Assembly (NCBI RefSeq): GCF_003751625.1 | Contig: NZ_RJUL01000005.1 | Coordinates: forward strand, 124,001-188,000 | Length of the DNA: 64,000 bases | Reading direction: 5' to 3' | Source of the DNA: Gallaecimonas pentaromativorans | Lineage (GTDB): Bacteria; Pseudomonadota; Gammaproteobacteria; Enterobacterales; Gallaecimonadaceae | In this document: one piece after another, positions 24,174-31,756 of the stretch | Position numbering within the stretch: the stretch's first letter is position 1 | How the letters are laid out: each line of letters begins with the position of its first letter | The notes under the pieces: generated by a model | What the model was told of the DNA's origin: nothing | The model's database searches: none | Seen by the model: the letters and a program-made list of their open reading frames with translations, nothing else | Program-made: the position numbers and the translations under genes

Positions 24174-24689
24174 ATGACGCCCTTTAAGCCCCTGGCGCTG
24201 CTACTGGGCCTGGCCCTTGGCGCCTGCCAGGGGGCAACCGCCTTGGACGCCGACGGGAAAAAGACCATGACCCCTTCCACCACTTACCTGCACTTGCTGC
24301 GCCACACGCCGTTTTTCACGGCCCTTAGCACCCACCAGCTGCGCTGGGTGATTGAGCACAGCGCCGAGTGGCGGGCCGAGGCCGGGGCGGTTATTGCCCG
24401 CAGCACCAGCGCCCCTGACTACTGGGTGCTGCTGGACGGTGGTTGGGAGCTGGTTTGCGGTGAGCGCCATTACCCCAGCGGCCATGGCGCCCCCGGCAAG
24501 TGGTTTAACCCGGCGCTGGCCAAAGGCCAGGATTGCGCCCTTATCACCACCACCGGCAGCTACGTGATGCGCATTTTGGCAAGCGATATGAACGCGATGC
24601 TGGCAAGCGGCTTTGCCTTTGAGGGCCAGTTGCAGGCTGGGCGCGATTTTTACACCCTTCTTTTTGATACGGCCCTTGAGGGCCGCTAG
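24174..24689 (+). CDS. cNMP-binding-fold protein with lipoprotein signal
   Basis: 171 residues from ATG 24174, 2 bp after the SDR stop. The N-terminus PFKPLALLLGLALGACQG is a lipoprotein signal with lipobox LGAC. The rest (about 35-165) resembles the cyclic-nucleotide-binding beta roll (LLRHTPFFTALSTHQLRWVI, then YWVLLDGGWELV). It has no HTH. If translation instead starts at the internal ATG 24267 the protein would be cytosolic. The SDR-lipoprotein-SDR order suggests one operon. The ligand-binding RxA motif of CRP is not evident. Confidence 0.7.
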   Translation: MTPFKPLALLLGLALGACQGATALDADGKKTMTPSTTYLHLLRHTPFFTALSTHQLRWVIEHSAEWRAEAGAVIARSTSAPDYWVLLDGGWELVCGERHYPSGHGAPGKWFNPALAKGQDCALITTTGSYVMRILASDMNAMLASGFAFEGQLQAGRDFYTLLFDTALEGR

Positions 24690-24698
24690 GAGCCAACC

Positions 24699-25592
24699 AT
24701 GTCACAGGTCATTTTGATCACCGGCGCCTCTTCAGGTTTTGGCCTGATGAGCGCCAAAGCCCTGGCCGAAGCCGGCCACACCGTTTATGCCTCCATGCGC
24801 CAGCTTCATGGCCGCAACGCCGCTCTGGCGTCTGAGCTGGCGGACTGGTCAGCCGAGCATGGCCAGGACCTTCGCACAGTCGAGCTGGACGTGCAGGATG
24901 AAGAGTCGGTAGCACAGGCGGTGCAGCAGGTATTGGCCGAGAGCGGGCGGCTGGACGTTATTGTCCATAACGCCGGCCATATGGTGTTCGGGCCGGCCGA
25001 GGCCTTCACTCCCGAGCAGTTGGCGGCCCAGTATGATGTCAACGTGCTTGGCACCCAGCGCCTAAACCGCGCTGCCCTGCCGTACCTTCGCCGCCAGGGT
25101 AAAGGGCTGGTGCTGTGGGTGGGCTCGTCTTCCACCCGGGGCGGCACCCCGCCGTTCTTGGCCCCTTATTTTGCCGCCAAGGCGGCCATGGACGCCCTGG
25201 CGGTCTCCTACGCCGCCGAGCTGAGCCGCTTTGGCATCGAGAGCACCATCATGGTGCCCGGCGCCTTTACCAAGGGCACCAACCACTTTGCCCATTCCGG
25301 GAAACCGGCCGATGCCGAGGTAGAAGCGGCCTATCTGCAAGGCCCATACCGTGGCGTAGCGGAGCAGGCACTTAGCGGCCTGGCGGCTTTGGAGCCAGCC
25401 GATGCCGACCCGGCCGAGGTGGCGCGCAAATTGGTGGAAGTAGTGGGGATGCCCCATGGCAGCCGGCCCTTTCGGGTGCATGTCGACCCAAGCGAAGACG
25501 GCGCCGAAGTGGTGAATATGGTGGCCGACCGCGTGCGCCGCGAGATTTACCAGGCCATGAAGTTAACCGATCTGCTGAGCCCCAAACGCTGA
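24699..25592 (+). CDS. SDR-family oxidoreductase (second)
   Basis: 297 residues. TGASSGFGLMSAKALAEAGH at the N-terminus, HNAG near 88, catalytic Ser in GSSSTRGG and YFAAK near 155. It is longer than classical SDRs and has the C-terminal extension of the ketoreductase/retinol-dehydrogenase-like group. It follows the lipoprotein gene by 9 bp with SD AGGAG. A GC-rich hairpin with T8 (25599-25632) ends the operon. Confidence 0.9.
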   Translation: MSQVILITGASSGFGLMSAKALAEAGHTVYASMRQLHGRNAALASELADWSAEHGQDLRTVELDVQDEESVAQAVQQVLAESGRLDVIVHNAGHMVFGPAEAFTPEQLAAQYDVNVLGTQRLNRAALPYLRRQGKGLVLWVGSSSTRGGTPPFLAPYFAAKAAMDALAVSYAAELSRFGIESTIMVPGAFTKGTNHFAHSGKPADAEVEAAYLQGPYRGVAEQALSGLAALEPADADPAEVARKLVEVVGMPHGSRPFRVHVDPSEDGAEVVNMVADRVRREIYQAMKLTDLLSPKR

Positions 25593-25598
25593 AACCAA

Positions 25599-25634
25599 CG
25601 GCGGCCCCGCGCCGCCTTATTGGCTTTTTTTTTG
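25599..25634 (+). terminator. Terminator of the SDR operon
   Basis: GGCGGC, CCCGC loop, GCCGCC, then a T8 run a few bases later. Confidence 0.6.
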
Positions 25635-25660
25635 GGGCGCTGGTGCAAATGCAATTTGCT

Positions 25661-25697
25661 ATGTTATAACAACCTTGATTTTGTGATGTTATAACAA
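25661..25697. promoter_or_regulatory. Pair of Zur-like operators
   Basis: Two exact copies of the palindrome TGTTATAACA (25662-25671 and 25687-25696), 25 bp apart centre to centre, just before a COG0523 GTPase gene. Zur sites in gammaproteobacteria share the TGTTAT/ATAACA half-sites. Confidence 0.65.
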
Positions 25698-25706
25698 GGC
25701 TGATTG

Positions 25707-26909
25707 ATGACCCTTCCCGATACACGCCTGCCGGTCACGGTGCTGTCCGGCTTTTTGGGCGCCGGTAAAACCACGGTGCTCAACCACATTCTCAACCACC
25801 GCCATGGCCTCAAAGTGGCGGTGATCGTCAACGACATGAGCGAAGTGAACATCGACGCGGCCCTGGTCAACCAGGAAGTGACCCTCAACCGCAGCGAAGA
25901 AAAGCTGGTGGAGATGAGTAACGGCTGCATCTGCTGCACCTTGCGTGAAGACTTGCTGCTGGAAGTGACGCGTCTGGCCAAAGAGGGCCGCTTTGATTAC
26001 CTGGTAATTGAGTCCACCGGCATCTCCGAGCCGCTGCCAGTGGCCGAGACCTTCACCTTTGCCGACGAAGACGGGGTGAGCCTCTCTGATGTGGCCCGTC
26101 TCGACACCCTGGTCACGGTGGTGGATGCGGTCAACTTTTTGGATGAATTTGAAAAGGGCCGCAGCCTCAAAGAGGCAGGGGAGAGCCTGGGCGAAGAAGA
26201 CCAGCGTAACGTGGCCGACTTGCTCACCGATCAGGTGGAGTTTTGCGATGTGCTGCTGATCAGCAAAACCGACCTGGTCAGCCAAGCGCGGCTTGAAGAA
26301 CTCAAAGGGGTACTGCGAGGCCTCAACAGTGAAGCGAAAATGGTGCCGATAAGCCAAGGCAATGTGGCGCTCGACGAGGTACTGGGCACCGGGCTGTTTA
26401 GCTTTGATAAGGCGGCCCAGGCGCCGGGCTGGCTAAAGGAGCTGCGCGGCGAGCACATTCCGGAAACCGAAGAATACGGCATCAGCAGTTTTGTGTACCG
26501 GGCCCGGCGGCCCTTTGACCCCGAGCGGTTTTTCAATTTCCTGCACCACAGCGATTTTGCCGGCCGCCTGATCCGCTCCAAAGGTTATTTTTGGCTTGCC
26601 ACCCGCCCGCAATTTGCCGGGCAATGGAGCCAGGCCGGCGGCGTGGCCCAATACGGCTTTGCCGGCCTTTTTTGGAAGGCGGTGCCAAAAGACAGCTGGC
26701 CCACCGATGAAGACTCCCTGGCCTTTATCAACGAGCACTGGCAAGAGCCCTTTGGCGACATGCGCCAGGAGCTGGTGTTTATCGGCCAAAACCTCGATGA
26801 GGCCGCCATTCGCTCGGCCCTCGATAACTGCCTGCTGGATGACGAAAGCCTGCTGGCCGGGCGCGAATACTGGCAGACCCTGAGCGACCCCTTCCCGGCC
26901 TGGGAATAA
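25707..26909 (+). CDS. COG0523 zinc metallochaperone GTPase (CobW/ZigA-like)
   Basis: 400 residues. P-loop GFLGAGKTT at about 15-23, the family's metal site CICC in [22 protein letters not shown] and SKTD. The C-terminal CobW_C domain includes GYFWLATRP and FIGQNLDE, and the stretch between is long, as in ZigA/YciC proteins. These GTPases hand zinc to client enzymes during zinc starvation. Zur-like boxes overlap the promoter region, which agrees. ATG 25707 is chosen over TTG 25704. Confidence 0.9.
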   Translation: MTLPDTRLPVTVLSGFLGAGKTTVLNHILNHRHGLKVAVIVNDMSEVNIDAALVNQEVTLNRSEEKLVEMSNGCICCTLREDLLLEVTRLAKEGRFDYLVIESTGISEPLPVAETFTFADEDGVSLSDVARLDTLVTVVDAVNFLDEFEKGRSLKEAGESLGEEDQRNVADLLTDQVEFCDVLLISKTDLVSQARLEELKGVLRGLNSEAKMVPISQGNVALDEVLGTGLFSFDKAAQAPGWLKELRGEHIPETEEYGISSFVYRARRPFDPERFFNFLHHSDFAGRLIRSKGYFWLATRPQFAGQWSQAGGVAQYGFAGLFWKAVPKDSWPTDEDSLAFINEHWQEPFGDMRQELVFIGQNLDEAAIRSALDNCLLDDESLLAGREYWQTLSDPFPAWE

Positions 26910-26910
26910 A

Positions 26911-26935
26911 AAATGCCGCCCGCGGGCGGCGTTTA
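26911..26935 (-). terminator. Terminator with 16-bp palindrome
   Basis: GCCGCCCGCGGGCGGC at 26915-26930; on the minus strand ATTTTTTA follows. Lies between convergent zinc GTPase and SelW-like genes. Confidence 0.75.
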
Positions 26936-27208
26936 CTTGTCGATATGGCCCATATCCCGCTCTGGGGCTATCACATCGCGCACCTTTTGCTTGAGCACCT
27001 TGGCTTCGGGGAAGCCGCCGTCGCGTTTTCGCTCCCAAATCAATTGGCCGTTACAGTGAATTTCAAAGCGCCCGCCGGTGTCTGGGTGCAGAGCCAGGCT
27101 GGCGATGTCTTCGCTGAAGGTGCTCAGCAGTTCCTGGGCCATCCAGGCGGCGCGCAGCATCCAGTTGCATTGGCGGCAGTAGTAGATGTCGAGGGTGGCT
27201 TTGCTCAT
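26933..27208 (-). CDS. SelT/SelW/SelH-family (Rdx) thioredoxin-like protein
   Basis: 91 residues. YYCRQCNWMLRAAWMAQELL carries the CxxC redox motif of the Rdx family near residue 11; GGRFEIHCNGQLIWERKRDGGFPE is the matching C-terminal part. This is the all-cysteine version, with no UGA. Function of bacterial members is a presumed thiol redox role in the cytosol. Single-gene unit with a terminator immediately after the stop. Confidence 0.9.
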   Translation of the reverse strand: MSKATLDIYYCRQCNWMLRAAWMAQELLSTFSEDIASLALHPDTGGRFEIHCNGQLIWERKRDGGFPEAKVLKQKVRDVIAPERDMGHIDK

Positions 27209-27282
27209 GGCGGCTCCCGGCTAAAAGCGGCTTTATAGCAGCTTGGCGGGCGGTAGGTAAGGCGCGGGCCGGGATGGGGGCA

Positions 27283-27313
27283 ATAAAAAAGGAGGCATTT
27301 AGCCTCCTTTTTT
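27283..27313. terminator. Bidirectional terminator
   Basis: AAAAAAGGAGGC, loop ATTTA, GCCTCCTTTTTT, just after the aldehyde dehydrogenase stop. Confidence 0.9.
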
Positions 27314-27324
27314 GATGAGCGCCG

Positions 27325-28734
27325 TTACAGCAGCACCCTTGGCTCCATGTAGGCGCGCAGCCCCTCAACCCCGAACTCGCGGCCGATACCGGACTGGCCG
27401 AAGCCGCCAAAGGGCGCCTGGGGCTCGTGGCTCAGGCCGTTGATGCAGACCCGGCCGGCCAGCAGCCGGTTGGCCACTTCCCGTGCCTGGGGCTCGCCGC
27501 CGCTGACATAGGCGTGCAGGCCGTAGTCGGTGTCGTTGGCGATGGCGACCGCTTCTTCGACGCTGTCATAAGGCAGCACACTCAGCACCGGGCCGAATAT
27601 TTCGTCGCGGGCGATCACCATGTCGTTGCTGACATTGCTGAAGATGGTGGGGCGCACGAAGTAGCCGGCTTCCAGCCCTTCGGGGTTGCCAAGGCCACCG
27701 GCCACCAGGCGGGCACCGCTGTCGATGCCGCGGGCAATGTAGCCTTGCACCCGCCGGTATTGAACGGCGCTGACCATGGGGCCGATATACACCGCCGGAT
27801 CGCTGGGGTTACCGACCGGGTATTGGGCCAGGGCTTTGACAAGGCCGTGCTCGGCTTCGGCCAGCCGCTCTCTGGGTACCAGCAGGCGGGTACCGGCTAG
27901 ACAGGCCTGGCCACTGTTATTAAAGGCAATGGCTAGGGCCAGGGGCAGGGCGGCCTCGAAATCGGCGTCCGGCAGCAGGATATTAGGGGACTTGCCGCCC
28001 AGCTCCAGAGTAACCCGCTTTAAGGTAGCGGCTCCTTCGCGCTGGATATAGCGGCCGGTGCCGGTAGAGCCGGTAAAGGAGATCTTGGCAATGTCGGGGT
28101 GGGCAACCAGTGCCTTGCCGACGGTTTCCCCTGTGCCTTGCACCATGTTGAACAGGCCGGCCGGCAGTTGCGCTTCGTCGATGACTTGCGCGATCAGCTG
28201 GTTTTGGCGGGCGCTCAGCTCACTGGGTTTGACCACCACCGGGCAGCCGGCAGCGAGGGCCGTGGCCAGTTTTGAGCAGATAAAACCGATGCTGGAGTTC
28301 CAGGGGGTGATAAGGCCTGCAACCCCCAGGCCTAGGTATTGCACCTCGGCCTGGCCGCGGCGTTCGGTAAAGGCAAAGCGGCGCAGGGTGTCGATGTTGC
28401 TGCGAATGGCGGCACTGGCATAGCCGATACGTTGACGCACACCGGTGATGGGGCCGCCGTATTCGGCGACGGTGACGTCAATCATCTCCTCCAGGTGCCG
28501 GTCGACGGCGGCGGCCAGGCGCTCGAGCCAGGTGGCCCGTTCTTCTAGCTGGCTGTAACGGGCCATGGGTAGGACTGCTTTGGCAGCGGCCACTGCCTGG
28601 TTAAGCTCGTCGCCAGTGCCTAGCCGCAGCCGGGTTGTGGGTTGCCCTGTTGCCGGATCGTCGAGAGTCAGCCATTCCTTGCCCGATGCTGCTACCTGAC
28701 GGCCGTTGATATAGTGGGTGTCGATACTGAACAT
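27325..28734 (-). CDS. NAD(P)-dependent aldehyde dehydrogenase
   Basis: 469 residues from ATG 28734 (SD GAGG 7 nt upstream). TPWNSSIGF and FTGSTGTGRYI are cofactor-site motifs; the catalytic Glu is in LELGGKSPN and the catalytic Cys in NSGQACLAGTR. The C-terminus PFGGFGQSGIGREFG is standard. It oxidises an unknown aldehyde. The AraC-type regulator gene lies 75 bp upstream on the same strand and probably controls it. Confidence 0.94.
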   Translation of the reverse strand: MFSIDTHYINGRQVAASGKEWLTLDDPATGQPTTRLRLGTGDELNQAVAAAKAVLPMARYSQLEERATWLERLAAAVDRHLEEMIDVTVAEYGGPITGVRQRIGYASAAIRSNIDTLRRFAFTERRGQAEVQYLGLGVAGLITPWNSSIGFICSKLATALAAGCPVVVKPSELSARQNQLIAQVIDEAQLPAGLFNMVQGTGETVGKALVAHPDIAKISFTGSTGTGRYIQREGAATLKRVTLELGGKSPNILLPDADFEAALPLALAIAFNNSGQACLAGTRLLVPRERLAEAEHGLVKALAQYPVGNPSDPAVYIGPMVSAVQYRRVQGYIARGIDSGARLVAGGLGNPEGLEAGYFVRPTIFSNVSNDMVIARDEIFGPVLSVLPYDSVEEAVAIANDTDYGLHAYVSGGEPQAREVANRLLAGRVCINGLSHEPQAPFGGFGQSGIGREFGVEGLRAYMEPRVLL

Positions 28735-28808
28735 GGTGCGCCTCATAAACGGTGGGCTGGATTGCCCTGCCAGCTTATGAGGCAGCTTTGCCAAGAGGTA
28801 GCAGGATA

Positions 28809-29717
28809 CTACCCGTTGATTGCCTGATCCTGCTCAATGTGATTTTGCCAATGCTGCATATCCTGCATTGGAGGCAGGCCGAACAGACGCCGGTACTCGC
28901 GGCTAAATTGCGACGGGCTTTCATAACCCACGGCAAAGGCAACACTGGCCGCCTCGGCTTTGCCGGTCATCAGCTGGCGGCGCGCTTCGATGAGCCGCAG
29001 CTGCTTTTGGTATTGCAGCGGCCCAAGACTCATCACCGCTTTGAAGCGCCGATGAAAATGCGACACGCTCATGCCGGCCTGACTGGCCAGCTCTTCCACC
29101 TTCAGCGGTTCGGCAAAATGTTGGTTAAGCCAGCTGAGGGCCCGGTTTAACCCTTGCTCGCGGCCTTTTAGTAAGGTGCGGGCCAAGGCCTGACCGTTAG
29201 TGCTTTGCAGCAAGTAGTAGAGGCACTCGTTTCGAAGCAGCGAGCAGAGATAGCGGTCGCCGCCGCTTTGGTGCTGCGCCAGTAACCGTGCTATCACGTC
29301 GGTCAACGGCGCTGGGCAATGGCCGATAAAGCTGACTGGGTTTAGCTCTTTGCCGTCAGGTACTGCCATCTCGCTCTGGGTGAGGAGGTTAAAAATATCC
29401 TCTGCTTCAAAGCGCAGGGTCAGCCCCAGATAAGGAGCGTCGGGGCTGGCGTTAACCACCTGGCCGCTAAGGGGCAGTTTTACTCCGCTTATCAAAAACT
29501 CCCCGGCGCCGTAGCGACAATTCTGCTCGCCAATCTTAAGGGCTTTCTGGCCTTGCAAGGCGATACATACCGAGGGGCGCAACATGCCACTTTGCATTGC
29601 GGTTGGTGCATCAAAGCGCACCAGCGACATGAAGGGGATGGCCGGGCTATCTATAACCCCAGGCTTTGAAATGGTCAGGGCCATTTCCTTGGCCAAGGCG
29701 GCAAAGCGCGATGCCAT
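28809..29717 (-). CDS. AraC-family regulator with AraC_N domain
   Basis: 302 residues. The N-terminal AraC_N cupin-like sensor region (MLRPSVCIALQGQKALKIGE) is followed by a C-terminal double HTH (about 205-295: VEELASQAGMSVSHFHRRFKAVMSLGPLQYQKQLRL, YESPSQFSREYRRLFG). The order in which it precedes an aldehyde dehydrogenase gene on the same strand suggests that gene as target. SD AAGGAG precedes the ATG. Confidence 0.92.
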   Translation of the reverse strand: MASRFAALAKEMALTISKPGVIDSPAIPFMSLVRFDAPTAMQSGMLRPSVCIALQGQKALKIGEQNCRYGAGEFLISGVKLPLSGQVVNASPDAPYLGLTLRFEAEDIFNLLTQSEMAVPDGKELNPVSFIGHCPAPLTDVIARLLAQHQSGGDRYLCSLLRNECLYYLLQSTNGQALARTLLKGREQGLNRALSWLNQHFAEPLKVEELASQAGMSVSHFHRRFKAVMSLGPLQYQKQLRLIEARRQLMTGKAEAASVAFAVGYESPSQFSREYRRLFGLPPMQDMQHWQNHIEQDQAING

Positions 29718-29803
29718 ATTCTGGCGCTCCTTGGTAATAGACGGTGTCTGGCACTATGGCATAGCCTTTTGGGATTTTTAAGAAAGCGAGGCCTATTCGC
29801 GCT

Positions 29804-30097
29804 TTATGGCTCCCTGCTCAAGGTGGTTACTTGTAGCTGCGCTTTACCCTCTAACGCTTGGGCCAGGGCCTGGAAGGGGGCGGCGGCGATATGGGCATCG
29901 AGGGCGGCTTGGTCGCGCCAGCGCTCCAGCATCACCAGCCGGGTGCTGTCTGCGCTGTCGCGATAAAGGTGGTAGTAAAGACAACCGTCTTCGTCTTGGG
30001 TTTTAAGTTCCACCGCTTTAAGGGCCGCCAGTACCTCGGCTTCAAAGCCTTGCTCGGCCACAATGGTGGCAACCACCGCCAGTTCTTCATGCATCAC
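29804..30097 (-). CDS. ABM-domain (quinol monooxygenase-like) protein
   Basis: 97 residues, one antibiotic-biosynthesis-monooxygenase domain of the YgiN type: ELAVVATIVAEQGFEAEVLAAL, DEDGCLYYHLYRD, and LERWRDQAALDAHIAAAPF. These small ferredoxin-fold dimers need no cofactor. The gene is 3' of the GlxA-like regulator on the same strand, with a terminator (30114-30147) between, so it has its own promoter. Confidence 0.9.
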   Translation of the reverse strand: MMHEELAVVATIVAEQGFEAEVLAALKAVELKTQDEDGCLYYHLYRDSADSTRLVMLERWRDQAALDAHIAAAPFQALAQALEGKAQLQVTTLSREP

Positions 30098-30111
30098 TGC
30101 TTCTCCTGATT

Positions 30112-30147
30112 AAAAAACACCGGCTGCCTCGCTTGAGGGCCGGTGTC
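30112..30147 (-). terminator. Terminator of the GlxA-like gene
   Basis: Minus strand: ACACCGGC..GCCGGTGT stem followed by TTTTTTA. Confidence 0.75.
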
Positions 30148-30229
30148 AGGGTGCGCCGGTTAGCCTTTGCCAAAAAGCCCCGTCGCTGGGAAAGACTTTC
30201 GCGCAAAAAGCGAAAGTGAAGGGCTGGCC

Positions 30230-31174
30230 TTAGCCGAGCCGCGCCCCTTGGCGCAGGATCTGTGGCGGAATGCCAAAGCCGCGGATAAAGACTTCGCGCA
30301 TATGGCGGCGGTCGCGAAAGCCGGTTTCTTTGGCTATCACGTCCAGGGTCTGGCGGCTTTGTTCAATCAACAGGCGCGCCGCTTCCAGGCGCATACCTTC
30401 TACGGCCTTAGCCGGGGTATGACCGGTTTCCTGGCGAAACACCCGGCTGAATTGGCGGGGGCTCAGGTGTACGGCGGCGGCCAGGTCGTCAACGGTCAGG
30501 CTGCCTTTGAGGTTACGCCGGGCGTATTCCAGGGCGTTTTGGATGCGGCTGGACTTGGGGGAAAGGTCCACCCTCTCGGAATGCTGGCTTTGGCCGCCGG
30601 AGCGTTTTTGGCTCATCACCAGTTTGTGGGCCACAGAGCGGGCCACTTCGCTGCCAAGGTCCTGCTCGACCATGGCCAGCGCCAGGTCCAGGCCTGCGGT
30701 CATGCCGGCAGAAGTCCAGATATTGCCGTCTGCCACATAGATGCGGTTGGCGTCGATATGGACATCGCTAAAGCGCTGCTGCATGTCACCGGCCAGGGCC
30801 CAATGGGTGGTGGCGGTTTTGTTGGCAAGGAGGCCCGCTTCAGCCAGATAAAAGGCGCCGGAGCAAATGGCGGCCATGCGCTTGGCATGAAAAGCGGCAT
30901 TTTGTAAAAAGCGCTTTTTGGCCTGGCTGGCCGGGGCGGCCATGGGGTCGTTGACGCCGCCCACTATCCAGGTGTCGGCCGTGCTGTGTTCGTCCACGGC
31001 GCGGGTTTGCACCACCATCCCCAGAGAAGAGCGAATATCGCCGCCTTGCATGGAGTAATTTTCCACCTGGTAGAACTTTTCTCCAAAGGTGAGGTTGGCG
31101 GACTCGAAGACCGCCTGGGTAGACAGTGCCATGACTTGAAAACCCTCTTCCAACAAAAAGCCGACCTTGTGCAT
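30230..31174 (-). CDS. GlxA-type AraC regulator (DJ-1/PfpI + HTH)
   Basis: 314 residues. The N-terminal half is a DJ-1/PfpI domain (KVGFLLEEGFQVMALSTQAVFESAN, MAAICSGAFYLAEAGLL with the nucleophile-elbow Cys), the C-terminal half an AraC HTH (about 210-305: VDDLAAAVHLSPRQFSRVFRQETGHTPAKAVE, RDRRHMREVF). This is the GlxA/FtrA class. The target is unknown; the ABM gene lies downstream but behind a terminator. Confidence 0.92.
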   Translation of the reverse strand: MHKVGFLLEEGFQVMALSTQAVFESANLTFGEKFYQVENYSMQGGDIRSSLGMVVQTRAVDEHSTADTWIVGGVNDPMAAPASQAKKRFLQNAAFHAKRMAAICSGAFYLAEAGLLANKTATTHWALAGDMQQRFSDVHIDANRIYVADGNIWTSAGMTAGLDLALAMVEQDLGSEVARSVAHKLVMSQKRSGGQSQHSERVDLSPKSSRIQNALEYARRNLKGSLTVDDLAAAVHLSPRQFSRVFRQETGHTPAKAVEGMRLEAARLLIEQSRQTLDVIAKETGFRDRRHMREVFIRGFGIPPQILRQGARLG

Positions 31175-31276
31175 AACGTCCTCGATTTTTCCGGGCCCGG
31201 CTTGCCGGGCTTCGCCTCACTTTCTGGCCGGTTGCGACCATGAAAGCCGTTTCTGGCCGGGAGCCCCCGGCGATGG

Positions 31277-31711
31277 CTAGCTGCGTGCCCTGGGGTGATG
31301 CACCAGGGTCAGCCAGATGTAAAAGGCAGCCAGCACCAGGCACATGCCTGAGCGCCGCGCCGCCAATGAACCGCGCCCGCTGGGGTATAGGGCCCCGGCC
31401 AGTGCATTGGTGAGAAACAGGCCGCCAACCAGCAGTGCGGCGGTCAAGGTGGCGGCTGCGGTGCGCAGCTGCCTTGCCATTGTTCTGCCCATCCGGCCCC
31501 GGCGTGGGCGGCTCAGCAGCCCCACTAGCGGCAGGGCAAATACCCCCAGCAGGCTGGTTACAAAGAGTGCCAGCAGGGCGATATCCACCAGTGCCAGGCC
31601 ACAGACCAGTAACCCCAGCCGGCTAATGCCCACCAGCGGCATCGCCAGGCCATGGCCGATAAGGCTGGCCGCGCCTTTTAACCTGGGTTTGAGCACATTG
31701 GCGTTGGTCAT
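31277..31711 (-). CDS. Four-TM membrane protein of unknown function
   Basis: 144 residues from ATG 31711 (AAGGAG 7 nt upstream). Two hydrophobic segments (about 33-70) precede a basic loop SRPRRGRMGRTMARQLR, then two more. The short loops and positive-inside pattern support a real inner-membrane protein. No family is recognised. It stands alone between the GlxA-like and GGDEF/EAL genes. Confidence 0.6.
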   Translation of the reverse strand: MTNANVLKPRLKGAASLIGHGLAMPLVGISRLGLLVCGLALVDIALLALFVTSLLGVFALPLVGLLSRPRRGRMGRTMARQLRTAAATLTAALLVGGLFLTNALAGALYPSGRGSLAARRSGMCLVLAAFYIWLTLVHHPRARS

Positions 31712-31756
31712 CACAAGGCTCCTTGGGGCTGATGGGTTAGGCCGCGTTACGCTGGC

